Shown here: positions 35,857 through 44,942 of the stretch, piece after piece
How positions within the stretch are numbered: position 1 is the first letter of the stretch
Layout of the letters: every line of letters starts with the position of its first letter
Source of the DNA: Sphingorhabdus sp. EL138
Lineage (GTDB): Bacteria > Pseudomonadota > Alphaproteobacteria > Sphingomonadales > Sphingomonadaceae
Assembly (NCBI RefSeq): GCF_945890115.1
Contig: NZ_CAMDCK010000004.1
Coordinates: forward strand, 62,001-126,000
Direction: 5' to 3'
DNA length: 64,000 nucleotides
Program-made: the position numbers and the translations under genes
Notes under the pieces: model-generated
The model's database searches: none
Told to the model about the DNA's origin: nothing
The model's input: only the letters and a program-made list of their open reading frames with translations

Positions 35857-36945
35857 ATGAACGCTGGCGCATTTCCTTTTGAGGCAAACCCGTATCCGGT
35901 AGATCCTTCCGAACGCACGGCGCGGTTGGTCGACCCCGGTTTTGGCCGGGTGTTCACAGACCATATGGTGACAATCCGATATTCGGACGACAAGGGCTGG
36001 TATGACGCAAAGGTCGGGCCACGCGGTCCCCTTACGCTCGACCCCGCGACGGCCGTTTTGCATTATGCGCAAGAGATTTTTGAAGGGCTAAAGGCCTATC
36101 GCCTCGCCGACGGCGGGATGGCTTTATTCCGCCCCGAACAAAATGCCCGTCGTTTTCAACGCTCGGCAAAGCGCTTGGCAATGCCCGCGCTGCCCGAAGA
36201 GATGTTCCTGCAAGCGTGCAAGCAATTGGTTGAGGTTGATAAAGACTGGTTTCCACCTGTCGACGGCGGATCCATCTATCTGCGCCCATTCATGATCGCG
36301 AGTGAGGTGTTTCTGGGCGTGAAGCCGTCTGCTGAATATCTGTTCATGGTCATTGCGTCTGCGGCGGGCAATTATTTCAAAAGCGGCGCGCCAGCCATTT
36401 CGATCTGGGTGTCCGAACAATATACCCGCGCGGCACCGGGCGGCACGGGCGCGGCAAAATGCGGGGGCAATTATGCCGCCAGCCTCGTCGCACAATCCGA
36501 AGCCATTAAACAGGGTTGCGACCAAGTCGTGTTTCTCGACGCCGCCGAACATCGCTGGGTTGAGGAACTGGGCGGCATGAACCTGTTTTTCCTGTTCGAT
36601 GACGGGTCAATCATCACGCCGCCCGCCGACGGTACAATATTGGAAGGCATCACCCGCGATTCGGTGCTGACTTTGGCGCGCGCGCAAGGGTTGAGCGTGC
36701 GTGAGGAACGCTACGCCATTGACCAGTGGCGGGCCGATGCGGAATCGGGGCGCTTAGTTGAAACCTTCGCCTGCGGAACGGCTGCGGTCGTCACGCCGGT
36801 TGGAAAAGTGCAGTCCGCCAAGGGTAGTTTCACCATCGGCGCGGGCGGTGCGGGGCAGATGACTCAGCAAATCCGGTCAAAACTTGTGGATATTCAGCGC
36901 GGAATTGCCGCAGATACCCATGGCTGGGTGCAGCGCATCGATTAA
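35857..36945 (+). CDS. ilvE: Branched-chain amino acid aminotransferase
   Basis: Class IV PLP aminotransferase for the last step of Leu, Ile and Val synthesis. The 362-residue protein is of the long type (ilvE_II): HYAQEIFEGLKAYR, GSIYLRPFMIASE, the PLP lysine in GTGAAKCGGNYAASLVAQ and TLEG-like ILEGITRDSVLTLA, then ETFACGTAAVVTPV. The ATG at 35857 has GAGAG 5 bases upstream; an ATG at 35845 would add four residues. Divergent from the MarR-hisE-hinT unit. Confidence 0.94.
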   Translation: MNAGAFPFEANPYPVDPSERTARLVDPGFGRVFTDHMVTIRYSDDKGWYDAKVGPRGPLTLDPATAVLHYAQEIFEGLKAYRLADGGMALFRPEQNARRFQRSAKRLAMPALPEEMFLQACKQLVEVDKDWFPPVDGGSIYLRPFMIASEVFLGVKPSAEYLFMVIASAAGNYFKSGAPAISIWVSEQYTRAAPGGTGAAKCGGNYAASLVAQSEAIKQGCDQVVFLDAAEHRWVEELGGMNLFFLFDDGSIITPPADGTILEGITRDSVLTLARAQGLSVREERYAIDQWRADAESGRLVETFACGTAAVVTPVGKVQSAKGSFTIGAGGAGQMTQQIRSKLVDIQRGIAADTHGWVQRID

Positions 36946-36949
36946 GCAG

Positions 36950-36977
36950 TTGCGCAATAAGATTCCCGCGATATAAG
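36950..36977 (+). promoter_or_regulatory. Possible promoter of tRNA-Gln
   Basis: TTGCGC at 36950-36955 and TATAAG at 36972-36977 are separated by 16 bases and end 30 bases before the tRNA. The match is fair for a housekeeping promoter, but not proven. Confidence 0.4.
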
Positions 36978-37007
36978 CCGCCCGCACCGGCCAGTTTACT
37001 GGCTTGC

Positions 37008-37082
37008 TGGGGCGTCGCCAAGCGGTAAGGCAGCGGCTTTTGATGCCGCCATTCGCAGGTTCGATCCCTGCCGCCCCAGCCA
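37008..37082 (+). tRNA. tRNA-Gln (anticodon TTG)
   Basis: Complete cloverleaf: acceptor arm TGGGGCG paired with CGCCCCA, the D-arm region CGCCAAGCGGTAAGGCAG, anticodon stem GCGGC/GCCGC around the loop TTTTGAT (anticodon TTG), and T-arm GCAGGTTCGATCCCTGC. The discriminator is G and CCA is encoded (37080-37082). It is single, between ilvE and a response regulator, with no sign of an integrated element at its 3' end. Confidence 0.95.
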
Positions 37083-37132
37083 TTCACGCAGATACTGCGG
37101 ATATATTATATGCGAAATTTTTGCAACCGCCT

Positions 37133-37148
37133 GTAAAAATGCGTAAAA
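37133..37148. promoter_or_regulatory. GTAAAA direct repeats with 10-bp spacing before the response regulator
   Basis: GTAAAA occurs at 37133-37138 and 37143-37148, exactly one helical turn apart, in an AT-rich leader of 155 bases. GTAA recurs at 37165 and 37173. OmpR-type regulators usually bind direct repeats spaced 10-11 bp, so autoregulation is possible. Confidence 0.35.
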
Positions 37149-37237
37149 CTTTTTCTACCATCTAGTAACTAAGTAATATATCGTTAGATACATATTATCG
37201 CCGTATAGCCGTTGGGCTTCTGAGGGGTGGACCTAAG

Positions 37238-37921
37238 ATGAGGGTATTTATTGCTGACCATGGTTCGGATGTTGTCGATTATCTTAAACAGATAGTTGAA
37301 GACCTAGGGTATACCGCCGTCGGTTGCACCGACAACAATGTTTTCACGGAGATTTTAGCGCGGGAAGCATTTGACCTCGTCATCTTGGATTGGAATATTC
37401 GCGCGGCGGACGATACATCCCTGCTTGAATGGATGAATAAGACTTTGCCCACACGCCCACCGGTTATCATGATGGCGAACCGGTCTGCTAAGCGGGATAT
37501 TACAGATGCTTTGAATGCTGGCGCTGACGACTACATAACGAAGCCAGAAAGCCGTAATGTTATCGCGGCCCGGGTAAATGCTTTACTGCGCGGCAATGCG
37601 GCAGGGGGCGCCTTTGATACCGAGGTCACATACGGCGCGTACAAAATGAACCGGCTTGAACAGAGTGTTACAATCCATGACGAGACCGTCATATTGACCG
37701 CCAAGGAATTTGAGTTAGCGGAAATGTTTTTCAAAAACACAGACCGGACCTTGTCACGTAATTTTATTATGAAAACCATTTGGCGGACAACGGCAACGCT
37801 CGCGACACGCACGTTAGACATGCACATTTCGAGGGTGTGGGCCAAGTTGTCTTTGCGACCCGAAAACGGCTTCCGGATTTTCACGGTTTTCGGGTACGGT
37901 TACCGTCTTGAATCTCATTAG
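37238..37921 (+). CDS. Atypical OmpR-family response regulator without adjacent kinase
   Basis: A 227-residue two-domain regulator. The receiver (1-120) has the phospho-acceptor D51 (LVILDWNI) and K102 (DYITKPES). The usual acidic pair is D7-H8, and the conserved Thr/Ser before the ANR segment is replaced by A80, so signalling may be weak or altered. Residues 125-227 are a winged-helix DNA-binding domain (ILTAKEFELAEMFFKNTDRTLSR to FRIFTVFGYGYRLESH). No histidine kinase is adjacent. Codon choice and leader are more AT-rich than in neighbouring genes. The regulon is unknown. Confidence 0.85.
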   Translation: MRVFIADHGSDVVDYLKQIVEDLGYTAVGCTDNNVFTEILAREAFDLVILDWNIRAADDTSLLEWMNKTLPTRPPVIMMANRSAKRDITDALNAGADDYITKPESRNVIAARVNALLRGNAAGGAFDTEVTYGAYKMNRLEQSVTIHDETVILTAKEFELAEMFFKNTDRTLSRNFIMKTIWRTTATLATRTLDMHISRVWAKLSLRPENGFRIFTVFGYGYRLESH

Positions 37922-37945
37922 TAAGCCGTAAAACGGGACCTATAC

Positions 37946-37972
37946 AAAAAGGCTGCTTCAAGCAGCCTTTTT
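37946..37972. terminator. Bidirectional terminator overlapping the DAHP synthase stop
   Basis: AAAAAGGCTGC-TTCAA-GCAGCCTTTTT is symmetrical, with A and T tracts on both sides, so it can end the response-regulator transcript (plus) and the DAHP synthase transcript (minus). The DAHP synthase stop codon (37958-37960) lies in the loop, so its last codons are part of the stem. Confidence 0.85.
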
Positions 37973-39331
37973 CGCCCGCTCCACCATTTCTTGGTTCAGC
38001 ATTTCGGCCAGCAGAAACGCCAGTTCAAGCGACTGCGCTGCGTTCAATCTTGGGTCGCAATGTGTGTGATACCGATCTGCAAGCCCTTCGTCAGTTACCG
38101 CAACTGCACCGCCAGTACACTCGGTGACATTCTGACCCGTCATTTCGATATGGATACCGCCGCCAAAGCTTCCCTCGGCGCGGTGTACAGCGAAGAAGCC
38201 GCGCACTTCGGCCAAGATACGCTCAAACGGGCGCGTCTTATATCCGCTGGCTGATTTGACGACATTGCCATGCATCGGATCACAGGACCAGATGACAGGA
38301 TGTCCTTCACGCTGCACAGCGCGTACCAAATTTGGAAGCCCCGTTTCTACCTTGTCATAGCCGTAACGCGAGATCAAAGTGATCCGCCCGGCCTCCCGTG
38401 CTGGGTTCAGCGTATCAAGCATTCGCAACAATGCATCGGGTTCAAGGCTTGGGCCACATTTCACGCCAATGGGGTTGCCGATACCACGCAAAAATTCCAC
38501 ATGAGCCGACCCCTCGAACCGCGTCCGATCACCAATCCACAGGAAATGGGCTGACGTATCGTACCAGCCGCCGGTCAGGCTGTCTTCTCGCGTCATCGCT
38601 TGCTCATAGGGCAGCAACAAGGCTTCATGGCTCGTGTAGAAGCTCGTTCCCTTAATTTGTGGAACTGTCTCTGGCGTAATGCCGCACGCCTCCATAAAGG
38701 CCAGCGCCTCGCTGATACGATCTGCGGTTTCTTTATATTTTTGCGCCCATGGCGAACGGCCCATATAATCATGCGTCCAGGCGTTGACCTGTTGCAGATT
38801 GGCATAACCACCGCTGGAAAAGGCGCGAAGCAGGTTCAATGTTGATGCGGCCTGACTATAAGCGCGGATCATACGCGCCGGGTCTGGCTCACGCCCCTCG
38901 GCCACAAATTCAATGTCGTTGATGATGTCACCGAAATAGCTCGGCAGCTCAACGCCATTGATGGTTTCAGTCGGTGTGGAGCGCGGCTTGGCAAATTGGC
39001 CCGCCATACGCCCAAGCTTGACCACCGGTAACTTGCCCGCGAAGGTCAGCACGACCGCCATTTGCAAAATCACGCGGAAAGTGTCGCGGATGTTATTCGG
39101 ATGAAATTCGGCAAAGCTTTCGGCACAATCGCCGCCTTGAAGCAGAAACGCCTTACCGTCCGCTACTTTTGCAAGATCGGCAGTGAGGTTTCGCGCTTCG
39201 CCTGCAAAAACCAGCGGCGGATAATTACGCAGCGTGTTTTCGGCGGCCGACAACGCGGCAGCATCCTTATACACCGGCATGTGAATGCCCGTTGCGTCTC
39301 TCCAGCTTTCAGGCGTCCAATTCGTCGCCAT
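37958..39331 (-). CDS. aroG: 3-deoxy-7-phosphoheptulonate synthase, class II
   Basis: First step of the shikimate pathway, joining PEP and erythrose-4-phosphate. The 457-residue protein is of the plant-like class [101 protein letters not shown] and [18 protein letters not shown]. The ATG at 39331 has GGAG 8 bases upstream. Class II enzymes differ from AroF/G/H of enterobacteria, so the symbol follows general usage only. Confidence 0.94.
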   Translation of the reverse strand: MATNWTPESWRDATGIHMPVYKDAAALSAAENTLRNYPPLVFAGEARNLTADLAKVADGKAFLLQGGDCAESFAEFHPNNIRDTFRVILQMAVVLTFAGKLPVVKLGRMAGQFAKPRSTPTETINGVELPSYFGDIINDIEFVAEGREPDPARMIRAYSQAASTLNLLRAFSSGGYANLQQVNAWTHDYMGRSPWAQKYKETADRISEALAFMEACGITPETVPQIKGTSFYTSHEALLLPYEQAMTREDSLTGGWYDTSAHFLWIGDRTRFEGSAHVEFLRGIGNPIGVKCGPSLEPDALLRMLDTLNPAREAGRITLISRYGYDKVETGLPNLVRAVQREGHPVIWSCDPMHGNVVKSASGYKTRPFERILAEVRGFFAVHRAEGSFGGGIHIEMTGQNVTECTGGAVAVTDEGLADRYHTHCDPRLNAAQSLELAFLLAEMLNQEMVERAKKAA

Positions 39332-39460
39332 AGGGCGTACTCCAACAATAATAATATAAAATTTGCGCCCTTTAGGCGTAACATGTTGTCGGTAGCAAGT
39401 GTTAGCGCCTAATTTCCGTTGGTTTCGCAAAATGCAACACAGCCAGCATCTTTTGCCACA

Positions 39461-39486
39461 TTGGTAACCAAATTGCCTGTTGGCAA
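39461..39486. promoter_or_regulatory. Two adjacent small palindromes in the aroG-petA gap
   Basis: TTGGTAACCAA (39461-39471) is followed directly by TTGCC-TGTT-GGCAA (39473-39486). They lie about 130 bases from both the aroG and petA starts, within the 284-base divergent gap. The remainder of that gap holds an AT-rich aroG leader and nothing else I recognise. Confidence 0.4.
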
Positions 39487-39615
39487 ATGACTGGAAAGAC
39501 GTCTATGTGGCCGCTGAATCGCCCCTGTCGTGCGCCATTGTGATGGACGCGGTGGGAGTGAAGGGATTTCGTCGGTATTGCGGGGTTCGGATCCGCGACG
39601 CAAAAAGGGCAGATT

Positions 39616-40284
39616 ATGTCGACAGTCAAAAAAACAAAAAGCACCGGAAAAAAACCGGTGAAAGCGCCAAAGGGCCCTGCTGCGGTTGCTTTGAATGCGG
39701 ATAAAGCGACGTCGGGCGGCATAACTGCGGACGATCTGGGCGTTGAAAACAACGATCAGGCACCAGGCGTCCGCCGCCGCGACTTCATCCATATCGCAAC
39801 CGTTAGCTTCGCTGGCGTAGGCGCCGCCGCCGTTGCAATGCCTTTGGTATCGCAGATGAGTGCAAGTGCTGACGTACTGGCCTTGGCCTCTATCGAAGTC
39901 GACGTAGCCGCCATTCAGACTGGCCAATCGATCAAGACCAGCTGGCGCAAGCAGCCAGTCTTCATCCGCAATTTAACACCTGCGGAAGTCGAAGAGGCTA
40001 ACAAGGTCGATGTCGGCGGTTTGCGCGATCCGCAAACGCTTGCCGACCGAACAAAGCCTGGCAAGGAAAACTGGCTCATTACCCTTGGCGTCTGCACCCA
40101 TTTGGGCTGCGTGCCTTTGGGTGCCGCCGCTGGCGAAGTTAAAGGTGAATATGGCGGCTATTTCTGCCCTTGCCATGGTTCGCATTATGATACCGCCGCA
40201 CGTATCCGGAAGGGCCCAGCCCCGACAAACCTCGTCGTTCCGGAATTCGCATTCATTTCTGACACAGTCGTAAAAATCGGTTGA
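39616..40284 (+). CDS. petA: Ubiquinol-cytochrome c reductase, Rieske iron-sulfur subunit
   Basis: Rieske subunit of the bc1 complex. The [2Fe-2S] ligands are C160/H162 and C184/H187, with the disulfide pair C165 and C186 (CTHLGC and CPCHG). A twin-arginine signal anchor RRRDFIHIATVSFAG lies at 53-67. The first 50 residues are an unusual Lys/Pro/Ala-rich extension (STVKKTKSTGKKPVKAPKG) absent from most Rieske proteins. First gene of petABC, 14 bases before petB. Confidence 0.96.
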   Translation: MSTVKKTKSTGKKPVKAPKGPAAVALNADKATSGGITADDLGVENNDQAPGVRRRDFIHIATVSFAGVGAAAVAMPLVSQMSASADVLALASIEVDVAAIQTGQSIKTSWRKQPVFIRNLTPAEVEEANKVDVGGLRDPQTLADRTKPGKENWLITLGVCTHLGCVPLGAAAGEVKGEYGGYFCPCHGSHYDTAARIRKGPAPTNLVVPEFAFISDTVVKIG

Positions 40285-40298
40285 GGAGCTAGAAACTA

Positions 40299-41594
40299 AT
40301 GAGCTTCCCTTGGGCACAAGAATATAAGCCGCAAGGCACAGTAAGTAAGTGGGTCGATGAACGCCTGCCCTTGCCGCGCTTGGTATATAACGCAGTCGGT
40401 GCAGGTTATCCCGTGCCACGTAACCTCAATTATTTCTGGAACTTCGGCGTCCTTGCTGGCGTCGCATTGGTTATCCAGATTGTAACCGGCATCGTCCTTG
40501 CCATGCATTATTATGCAAGCGTCGACGGCGCGTTCAATAGCGTCGAACATATCATGCGCGACGTGAACGCAGGCTGGTTCCTGCGCTACGCGCACATGAA
40601 TGGCGCGAGCTTCTTTTTCATCGTCGTCTACATCCACATTTTCCGCGGTCTTTTCTACGGATCGTATAAAGCGCCGCGTGAAATGATCTGGTTGCTGGGT
40701 GTCACCATCTTCCTGTTGATGATGGCGACCGCATTCATGGGCTATGTTCTGCCATGGGGCCAGATGAGCTTCTGGGGGGCGCAGGTTATCACTGGCTTCT
40801 TCTCCGCTATTCCGTTGGTAGGTGAACCATTGCGTCAGTTGCTCCTTGGCGGTTTTGCGCCAGACCAAGCGGCCCTGAACCGCTTCTTTTCGCTGCACTA
40901 TCTGATGCCATTCGTTATTGCTGGCGTCATCATCCTCCACATTTGGGCATTGCATATTCCGGGATCATCGAACCCGACGGGCGTGAGCATTAAGGGCGAA
41001 CAGGACACGGTTCCATTCCACCCTTATTACACCGCAAAGGACGGCTTCGGACTTGGGATCTTTTTGATCTTCTTCGTGGCAGTGACTTTCTTTGCGCCAA
41101 ATATGTTGGGCCACCCCGACAACTATATCCCGGCAAATCCGCTTTCGACGCCTGCGCACATCGTGCCTGAATGGTATTTCTTACCATTTTATGCGATTTT
41201 AAAGGCGTTTACCGTCGATTTCGGCATCCCCTTCACAGGCGTCATCATCATTGAAGCTAAGTTGATGGGCGTACTTGCGATGTTTGGTTCGATCCTGCTG
41301 TTGTTCTTCCTACCATGGTTGGACACGTCACCCGTGCGTTCGGGTCATTATCGTCCGCTGTTCCGCAAGTTCTTCTGGTTTGGCCTAATCCCATGCTTGG
41401 TTCTATTGACCTATTGCGGCGGAAAGCCCCCTTACACCCAGTGGGTTATTCTTAGCCAGATTGCAGCGGCTTATTATTTCATCCACTTCTTAATCATCCT
41501 GCCGATTGTTTCGCGCATTGAACGGCCGCTTCCGCTGCCTAATTCAATCACCGAAGCTGTCACCGGCAAACCGCTTGAAACAGCGGCCGCGTAA
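40299..41594 (+). CDS. petB: Cytochrome b of the bc1 complex
   Basis: Integral membrane subunit that binds two b haems and both quinone sites. The 431 residues show the standard segments: [76 protein letters not shown] and [15 protein letters not shown] (PEWY motif of the Qo site). About eight helices. Between petA and petC, both in the same direction. Confidence 0.98.
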   Translation: MSFPWAQEYKPQGTVSKWVDERLPLPRLVYNAVGAGYPVPRNLNYFWNFGVLAGVALVIQIVTGIVLAMHYYASVDGAFNSVEHIMRDVNAGWFLRYAHMNGASFFFIVVYIHIFRGLFYGSYKAPREMIWLLGVTIFLLMMATAFMGYVLPWGQMSFWGAQVITGFFSAIPLVGEPLRQLLLGGFAPDQAALNRFFSLHYLMPFVIAGVIILHIWALHIPGSSNPTGVSIKGEQDTVPFHPYYTAKDGFGLGIFLIFFVAVTFFAPNMLGHPDNYIPANPLSTPAHIVPEWYFLPFYAILKAFTVDFGIPFTGVIIIEAKLMGVLAMFGSILLLFFLPWLDTSPVRSGHYRPLFRKFFWFGLIPCLVLLTYCGGKPPYTQWVILSQIAAAYYFIHFLIILPIVSRIERPLPLPNSITEAVTGKPLETAAA

Positions 41595-41612
41595 AACAGG
41601 GAAAGCAGTATC

Positions 41613-42476
41613 ATGGTTCGTTTAGTTGCTTTTTTAGTAGGCCTGTTTTTCAGTGGAATGCTTTTAATTGGCCTTGGGGATACCGTTATCAAAGCCATTC
41701 AGGAACCTGCGCAGCCCACGGCTGAGCATGAGTTTCACGAAATGCCACTTGCCGTCAGCTTTGCGCATGACGGTCCGTTAGGCAAGTTTGACCGGGGCCA
41801 GTTACAGCGCGGATTGAAGGTATATTCCGAAGTATGCGCAGCGTGCCACAGTCTAAAGCTTGTTGCCTTTCGTGATTTCGCGGCATTGGGTTACAATGAA
41901 GAACAAGTGAAGGCACTTGCCAAGGCTTGGAAGACCGAAGTGCCAAGCATCAACCCTGAAACGGGTGAAGCGGCCTCGCGGCCGGCTATTCCTGCCGATA
42001 AAATTCCTTCGCCATTTGCGAATGAAGTTGCGGCACGTGCGGCCAACAACAATGCGCTTCCACCCGATCTCTCGCTGATCACCAAGGCGCGCGGTGATGG
42101 CACGGCCTATGTGTATTCCTTGTTGATGGGCTACCGCGATCAAGCGGGTTACAAGAACGCAGAAGGCCAAGAGCTGCTGAAGGAATTCCCCGAAGCCGCG
42201 ACGCCCGCCGGCCTGCACTTCAACCCATGGTTTGCAAACCTGAATATCGCCATGGCCAACCCGATCGCGGGTGATGATCAGGTTACCTATGACGATGGTA
42301 CAAAGGCCACCAAGGCGCAGATGGCGAGAGACGTTTCTGCATTTTTGACATGGACAGCGGAGCCGAAGATGGAAAACCGCAAGAGCGCAGGTTGGGCGGC
42401 ATTGGGCTTCCTAATCATCTTCACCGTGCTTGCATGGATGTCCTACAAAACCATCTGGGCAGACAAAAAACACTAA
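41613..42476 (+). CDS. petC: Cytochrome c1
   Basis: c-type haem subunit of bc1. The 287 residues have an N-terminal membrane segment, haem attachment C75-A-A-C78-H79 (YSEVCAACHS), and a C-terminal anchor WAALGFLIIFTVLAWMSYKTIW. The methionine ligand is probably in the segment NLNIAMANPI. It ends the petABC operon and is followed by a terminator. Confidence 0.97.
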   Translation: MVRLVAFLVGLFFSGMLLIGLGDTVIKAIQEPAQPTAEHEFHEMPLAVSFAHDGPLGKFDRGQLQRGLKVYSEVCAACHSLKLVAFRDFAALGYNEEQVKALAKAWKTEVPSINPETGEAASRPAIPADKIPSPFANEVAARAANNNALPPDLSLITKARGDGTAYVYSLLMGYRDQAGYKNAEGQELLKEFPEAATPAGLHFNPWFANLNIAMANPIAGDDQVTYDDGTKATKAQMARDVSAFLTWTAEPKMENRKSAGWAALGFLIIFTVLAWMSYKTIWADKKH

Positions 42477-42495
42477 TGGCGTGAAATCGATTTTT

Positions 42496-42521
42496 GAAAG
42501 GGGCCGCTTTTGCGGCCCTTT
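42496..42521 (+). terminator. Terminator of petABC
   Basis: GAAAGGGGCCGC-TTTT-GCGGCCCTTTC forms a stem with a 4-base loop, followed by TTTTG, 20 bases after the petC stop. Confidence 0.85.
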
Positions 42522-42596
42522 CTTTTGCAATGAGGGCGTTGACGCTGTGGCCGGATAATGGCAATAGCGGCGCTTCACACGGCCAATTGGTCCGTC

Positions 42597-42670
42597 GCGG
42601 GTATAGCATAGTGGTAATGCACTAGCCTTCCAAGCTAGCTAGAGGGGTTCGATTCCCCTTACCCGCTCCA
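42597..42670 (+). tRNA. tRNA-Gly (anticodon TCC)
   Basis: Acceptor GCGGGTA/TACCCGC, D-arm AGCATAGTGGTAATGC, anticodon stem CTAGC/GCTAG around CTTCCAA (anticodon TCC), and T-arm AGGGGTTCGATTCCCCT. The discriminator is T and CCA is encoded (42668-42670). No integrated element follows. Confidence 0.95.
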
Positions 42671-42813
42671 ACTTTCTGACCTTTACACTGTTTGCACCGC
42701 TAAGCTGATACAGTTTGCAACAACGCGGCCATTGTCTTGACAGCCTATCGCCCCATATTCATCCTATATTCACGCGTGTTCATTAGTGCGGACGATTATA
42801 AGGAGCGAGAACG

Positions 42814-43347
42814 ATGAAGAAACTTTCACTGTATGCTGGCATCATGGGTCTTTCTGTTACTTCCGCAGCGGCGCTTCAAGCTGCACCCGTTAAAGCCGAT
42901 TCAGACGGAAATCGGATTGTCACCAAGGCGGAAGCCATGGGAGCGGCCGATGCGCGCTTTGCTAAGATAGACATAAATGGCGACGGCACATTAAACGCTG
43001 CCGACCGGGCCGCCATGATGGCAAAGCGCTTTGCTATAATGGACGCAGATAATAACGGCGCAATTAGCCAAAGCGAGTTCATGGCGATACATGAAGCTGG
43101 CGCCGAGCGACGTGCCGACCGGCGTGAACGGCGCCTGGAACGCATTGGAGCCAGCATGCGTGAAGGCCGCCAACGCGCCCGGATTGGTGCCATTGTCATG
43201 ATGGCACGCGCCGATACCAATGGAGACAAGGCCGTATCTCAAGCAGAATACCGCGCTGCGATTGACGCACGCTTTGGTAAGGCAGATGCCAATCAAGATG
43301 ACAGCCTTTCAATTGAAGAACGTCAGGCCGCGCGTAAGGCACGCTAA
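42814..43347 (+). CDS. Exported EF-hand calcium-binding protein
   Basis: A 177-residue protein with a signal peptide (SLYAGIMGLSVTSAAA) and five EF-hand-type loops at about residues 29-40 (DSDGNRIVTKAE), 53-64 (DINGDGTLNAAD), 77-88 (DADNNGAISQSE), 134-145 (DTNGDKAVSQAE) and 158-169 (DANQDDSLSIEE). An Arg-rich linker (97-123) separates loops three and four. Such periplasmic proteins are frequent in sphingomonads; the role is unknown, probably Ca2+ binding. The region 43348-43620 after it shows no recognised feature. Confidence 0.88.
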   Translation: MKKLSLYAGIMGLSVTSAAALQAAPVKADSDGNRIVTKAEAMGAADARFAKIDINGDGTLNAADRAAMMAKRFAIMDADNNGAISQSEFMAIHEAGAERRADRRERRLERIGASMREGRQRARIGAIVMMARADTNGDKAVSQAEYRAAIDARFGKADANQDDSLSIEERQAARKAR

Positions 43348-43620
43348 GTTTAGCGCATTATCGTCCGTGCTTTTTCACGCACTGTTTGATTGAAGAGTCA
43401 CTAGGCCTGTGGTCTGCGGGCGATAGTTTCGTGCATATTTTAAGGTGAGCCGGCTTGCGGAGATCGGCGAGCGGGCGGCATCTTTGGCGTTCTGATTAAA
43501 TTGCTGTGGCTAGCAATTGCATAATGTTGGCCTACTCCGCCTTTAGCGCGATAATGGTTTGTATGCAGGCAACGATACACGCTAATTGCCAGGAAATGGA
43601 TTTCTAGTGAGGAGTGTCAC

Positions 43621-44082
43621 ATGCGCATTGCGCTGTATCAGCCGGACATGGCGGGGAATGTCGGTGCGGTTTTGCGCACGTCGGCTTGCTTTGGCGTCAT
43701 ATGCGATATCATCGAGCCTTGCGGCTTTGCCTTTTCCGAACGCGCGTTGAAACGTTCAGGCATGGATTATATGGATCATGTCCAGCTTCGACGTCATGCC
43801 GACTGGTCGGCCTTTCTCGAAACCTTGGACGGCGCGCGGATCGTCTTGATGTCCAGCAAGGCGTCTACCCCGCTTCCACAATTCACATTTCAGCCTAATG
43901 ACATCATTCTCATGGGGTCCGAAAGCAAGGGGGCGCCAGCGCAAGTGCATGCACGCGCCGACGCGCGCGTGTGTATTCCGATGGCAACAGGATTTCGATC
44001 CTTGAACATTTCGGTGTCGGCTGGCATCGCTTTGGCAGAAGGTCTTCGACAGACCCATTCATTCCCGAGAGGCGAGAAATGA
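43621..44082 (+). CDS. trmL: tRNA (cytidine/uridine-2'-O)-methyltransferase TrmL
   Basis: SPOUT-family enzyme methylating the 2'-O of position 34 in tRNA-Leu. The 153 residues carry the three SPOUT motifs: AGNVGAVLRTSACFG, IILMGSESKG and CIPMATGFRSLNISVSAGIALAEGL, with the C-terminal trefoil knot. Its stop overlaps the hemF start (ATGA). GAGGAGTGTC precedes the ATG. Confidence 0.93.
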   Translation: MRIALYQPDMAGNVGAVLRTSACFGVICDIIEPCGFAFSERALKRSGMDYMDHVQLRRHADWSAFLETLDGARIVLMSSKASTPLPQFTFQPNDIILMGSESKGAPAQVHARADARVCIPMATGFRSLNISVSAGIALAEGLRQTHSFPRGEK

Positions 44083-44936
44083 CCCTGATATTAGATCAAC
44101 GCCAACAGGCAGCGCGGACATGGTTTGAATCGCTCCGCGACAGCATTTGCGCTTCCTTTGAAGCGATTGAGCGCGAAGCAGGCTCCGACGCGTCGTTTGA
44201 ATATACCCCATGGGCCCGCAACGACCATGATGGCTCCCCCGGTGGCGGCGGTGTCCGCGGGGTGATGAAGGGTAAGGTTTTCGAGAAAGTTGGCGTCAAT
44301 GTGTCGACCGTCGGCGGCAGCTTTAACCCCGAATTTGCAAAAACTATTCATGGTGCGGCTGAAGACCCCAGTTTTTTCGCCACGGGCATTAGCCTCGTTG
44401 CGCATATGGCAAACCCGCATGTTCCAGCAGTGCATATGAACACGCGTTATCTGGTTACGACGAAAAGCTGGTTTGGCGGTGGCGCGGACCTTAACCCCCC
44501 CATTCCTTATTCGGAAGACACAGACGACTTCCACGCGCGCCTCCGTGCGGCCTGTACGCCTTATGGCCCCGATGTATATGAACGTTATCGCAAATGGGCG
44601 GACGAATATTTCTGGATTCCGCACCGCAACGTTCATCGCGGTGTCGGCGGGATCTTTTACGATCATCTCGAAAACACAAGCGACGCGTTGTTTGAACAGA
44701 ATTTCGCGTTCACGCGCGATGTCGGCAATGCCTTCCTCGACATCTTTCCAACGCTTGTCCGCCGCCGTATGAACCAACCCTTCAGCCCCGAAGAAAAGCA
44801 GGCGCAATTGCGCTGGCGTGGCCTCTATGCTGAGTTTAACTTGGTATATGACCGTGGCACGACCTTTGGGTTGAAGACTGGCGGCAATGTCGATGCAATA
44901 TTGATGAGCCTGCCACCCGAAGTCATATGGGCCTAA
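44079..44936 (+). CDS. hemF: Oxygen-dependent coproporphyrinogen III oxidase
   Basis: Converts coproporphyrinogen III to protoporphyrinogen IX in haem synthesis using O2. The 285 residues have the family pattern: EYTPWARNDHDGSPGGGGVRGVMKGKVFEKVGVNVS, ANPHVPAVHMNTRY, WFGGGADLNPPIPY, FYDHLEN and YAEFNLVYDRGTTFGLKTGGNVDAILMSLPP. The ATG overlaps the trmL stop and has GAGAGGCGAG upstream. An aerobic enzyme, consistent with the bc1 genes nearby. Confidence 0.97.
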   Translation: MTLILDQRQQAARTWFESLRDSICASFEAIEREAGSDASFEYTPWARNDHDGSPGGGGVRGVMKGKVFEKVGVNVSTVGGSFNPEFAKTIHGAAEDPSFFATGISLVAHMANPHVPAVHMNTRYLVTTKSWFGGGADLNPPIPYSEDTDDFHARLRAACTPYGPDVYERYRKWADEYFWIPHRNVHRGVGGIFYDHLENTSDALFEQNFAFTRDVGNAFLDIFPTLVRRRMNQPFSPEEKQAQLRWRGLYAEFNLVYDRGTTFGLKTGGNVDAILMSLPPEVIWA

Positions 44937-44942
44937 ATCCAT

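Noticed and set aside
35797-36072. Extended N-terminus of the hisE-linked MarR protein
   Set aside because: It runs antisense through the ilvE coding region and is not MarR-like.
37008-37082. tRNA-Gln as an integration site
   Set aside because: No integrase gene or repeated 3' tRNA end is found nearby; the same holds for tRNA-Gly.
42737-42770. TTGACA with TATATT upstream of the EF-hand gene as a promoter
   Set aside because: The spacing is 22 bases, too long for a housekeeping promoter; other combinations fit worse.
43971-44078. Longer hemF start inside trmL
   Set aside because: The ATG at 44079 has GAGAGGCGAG and overlaps the trmL stop; the extension has no HemF likeness.
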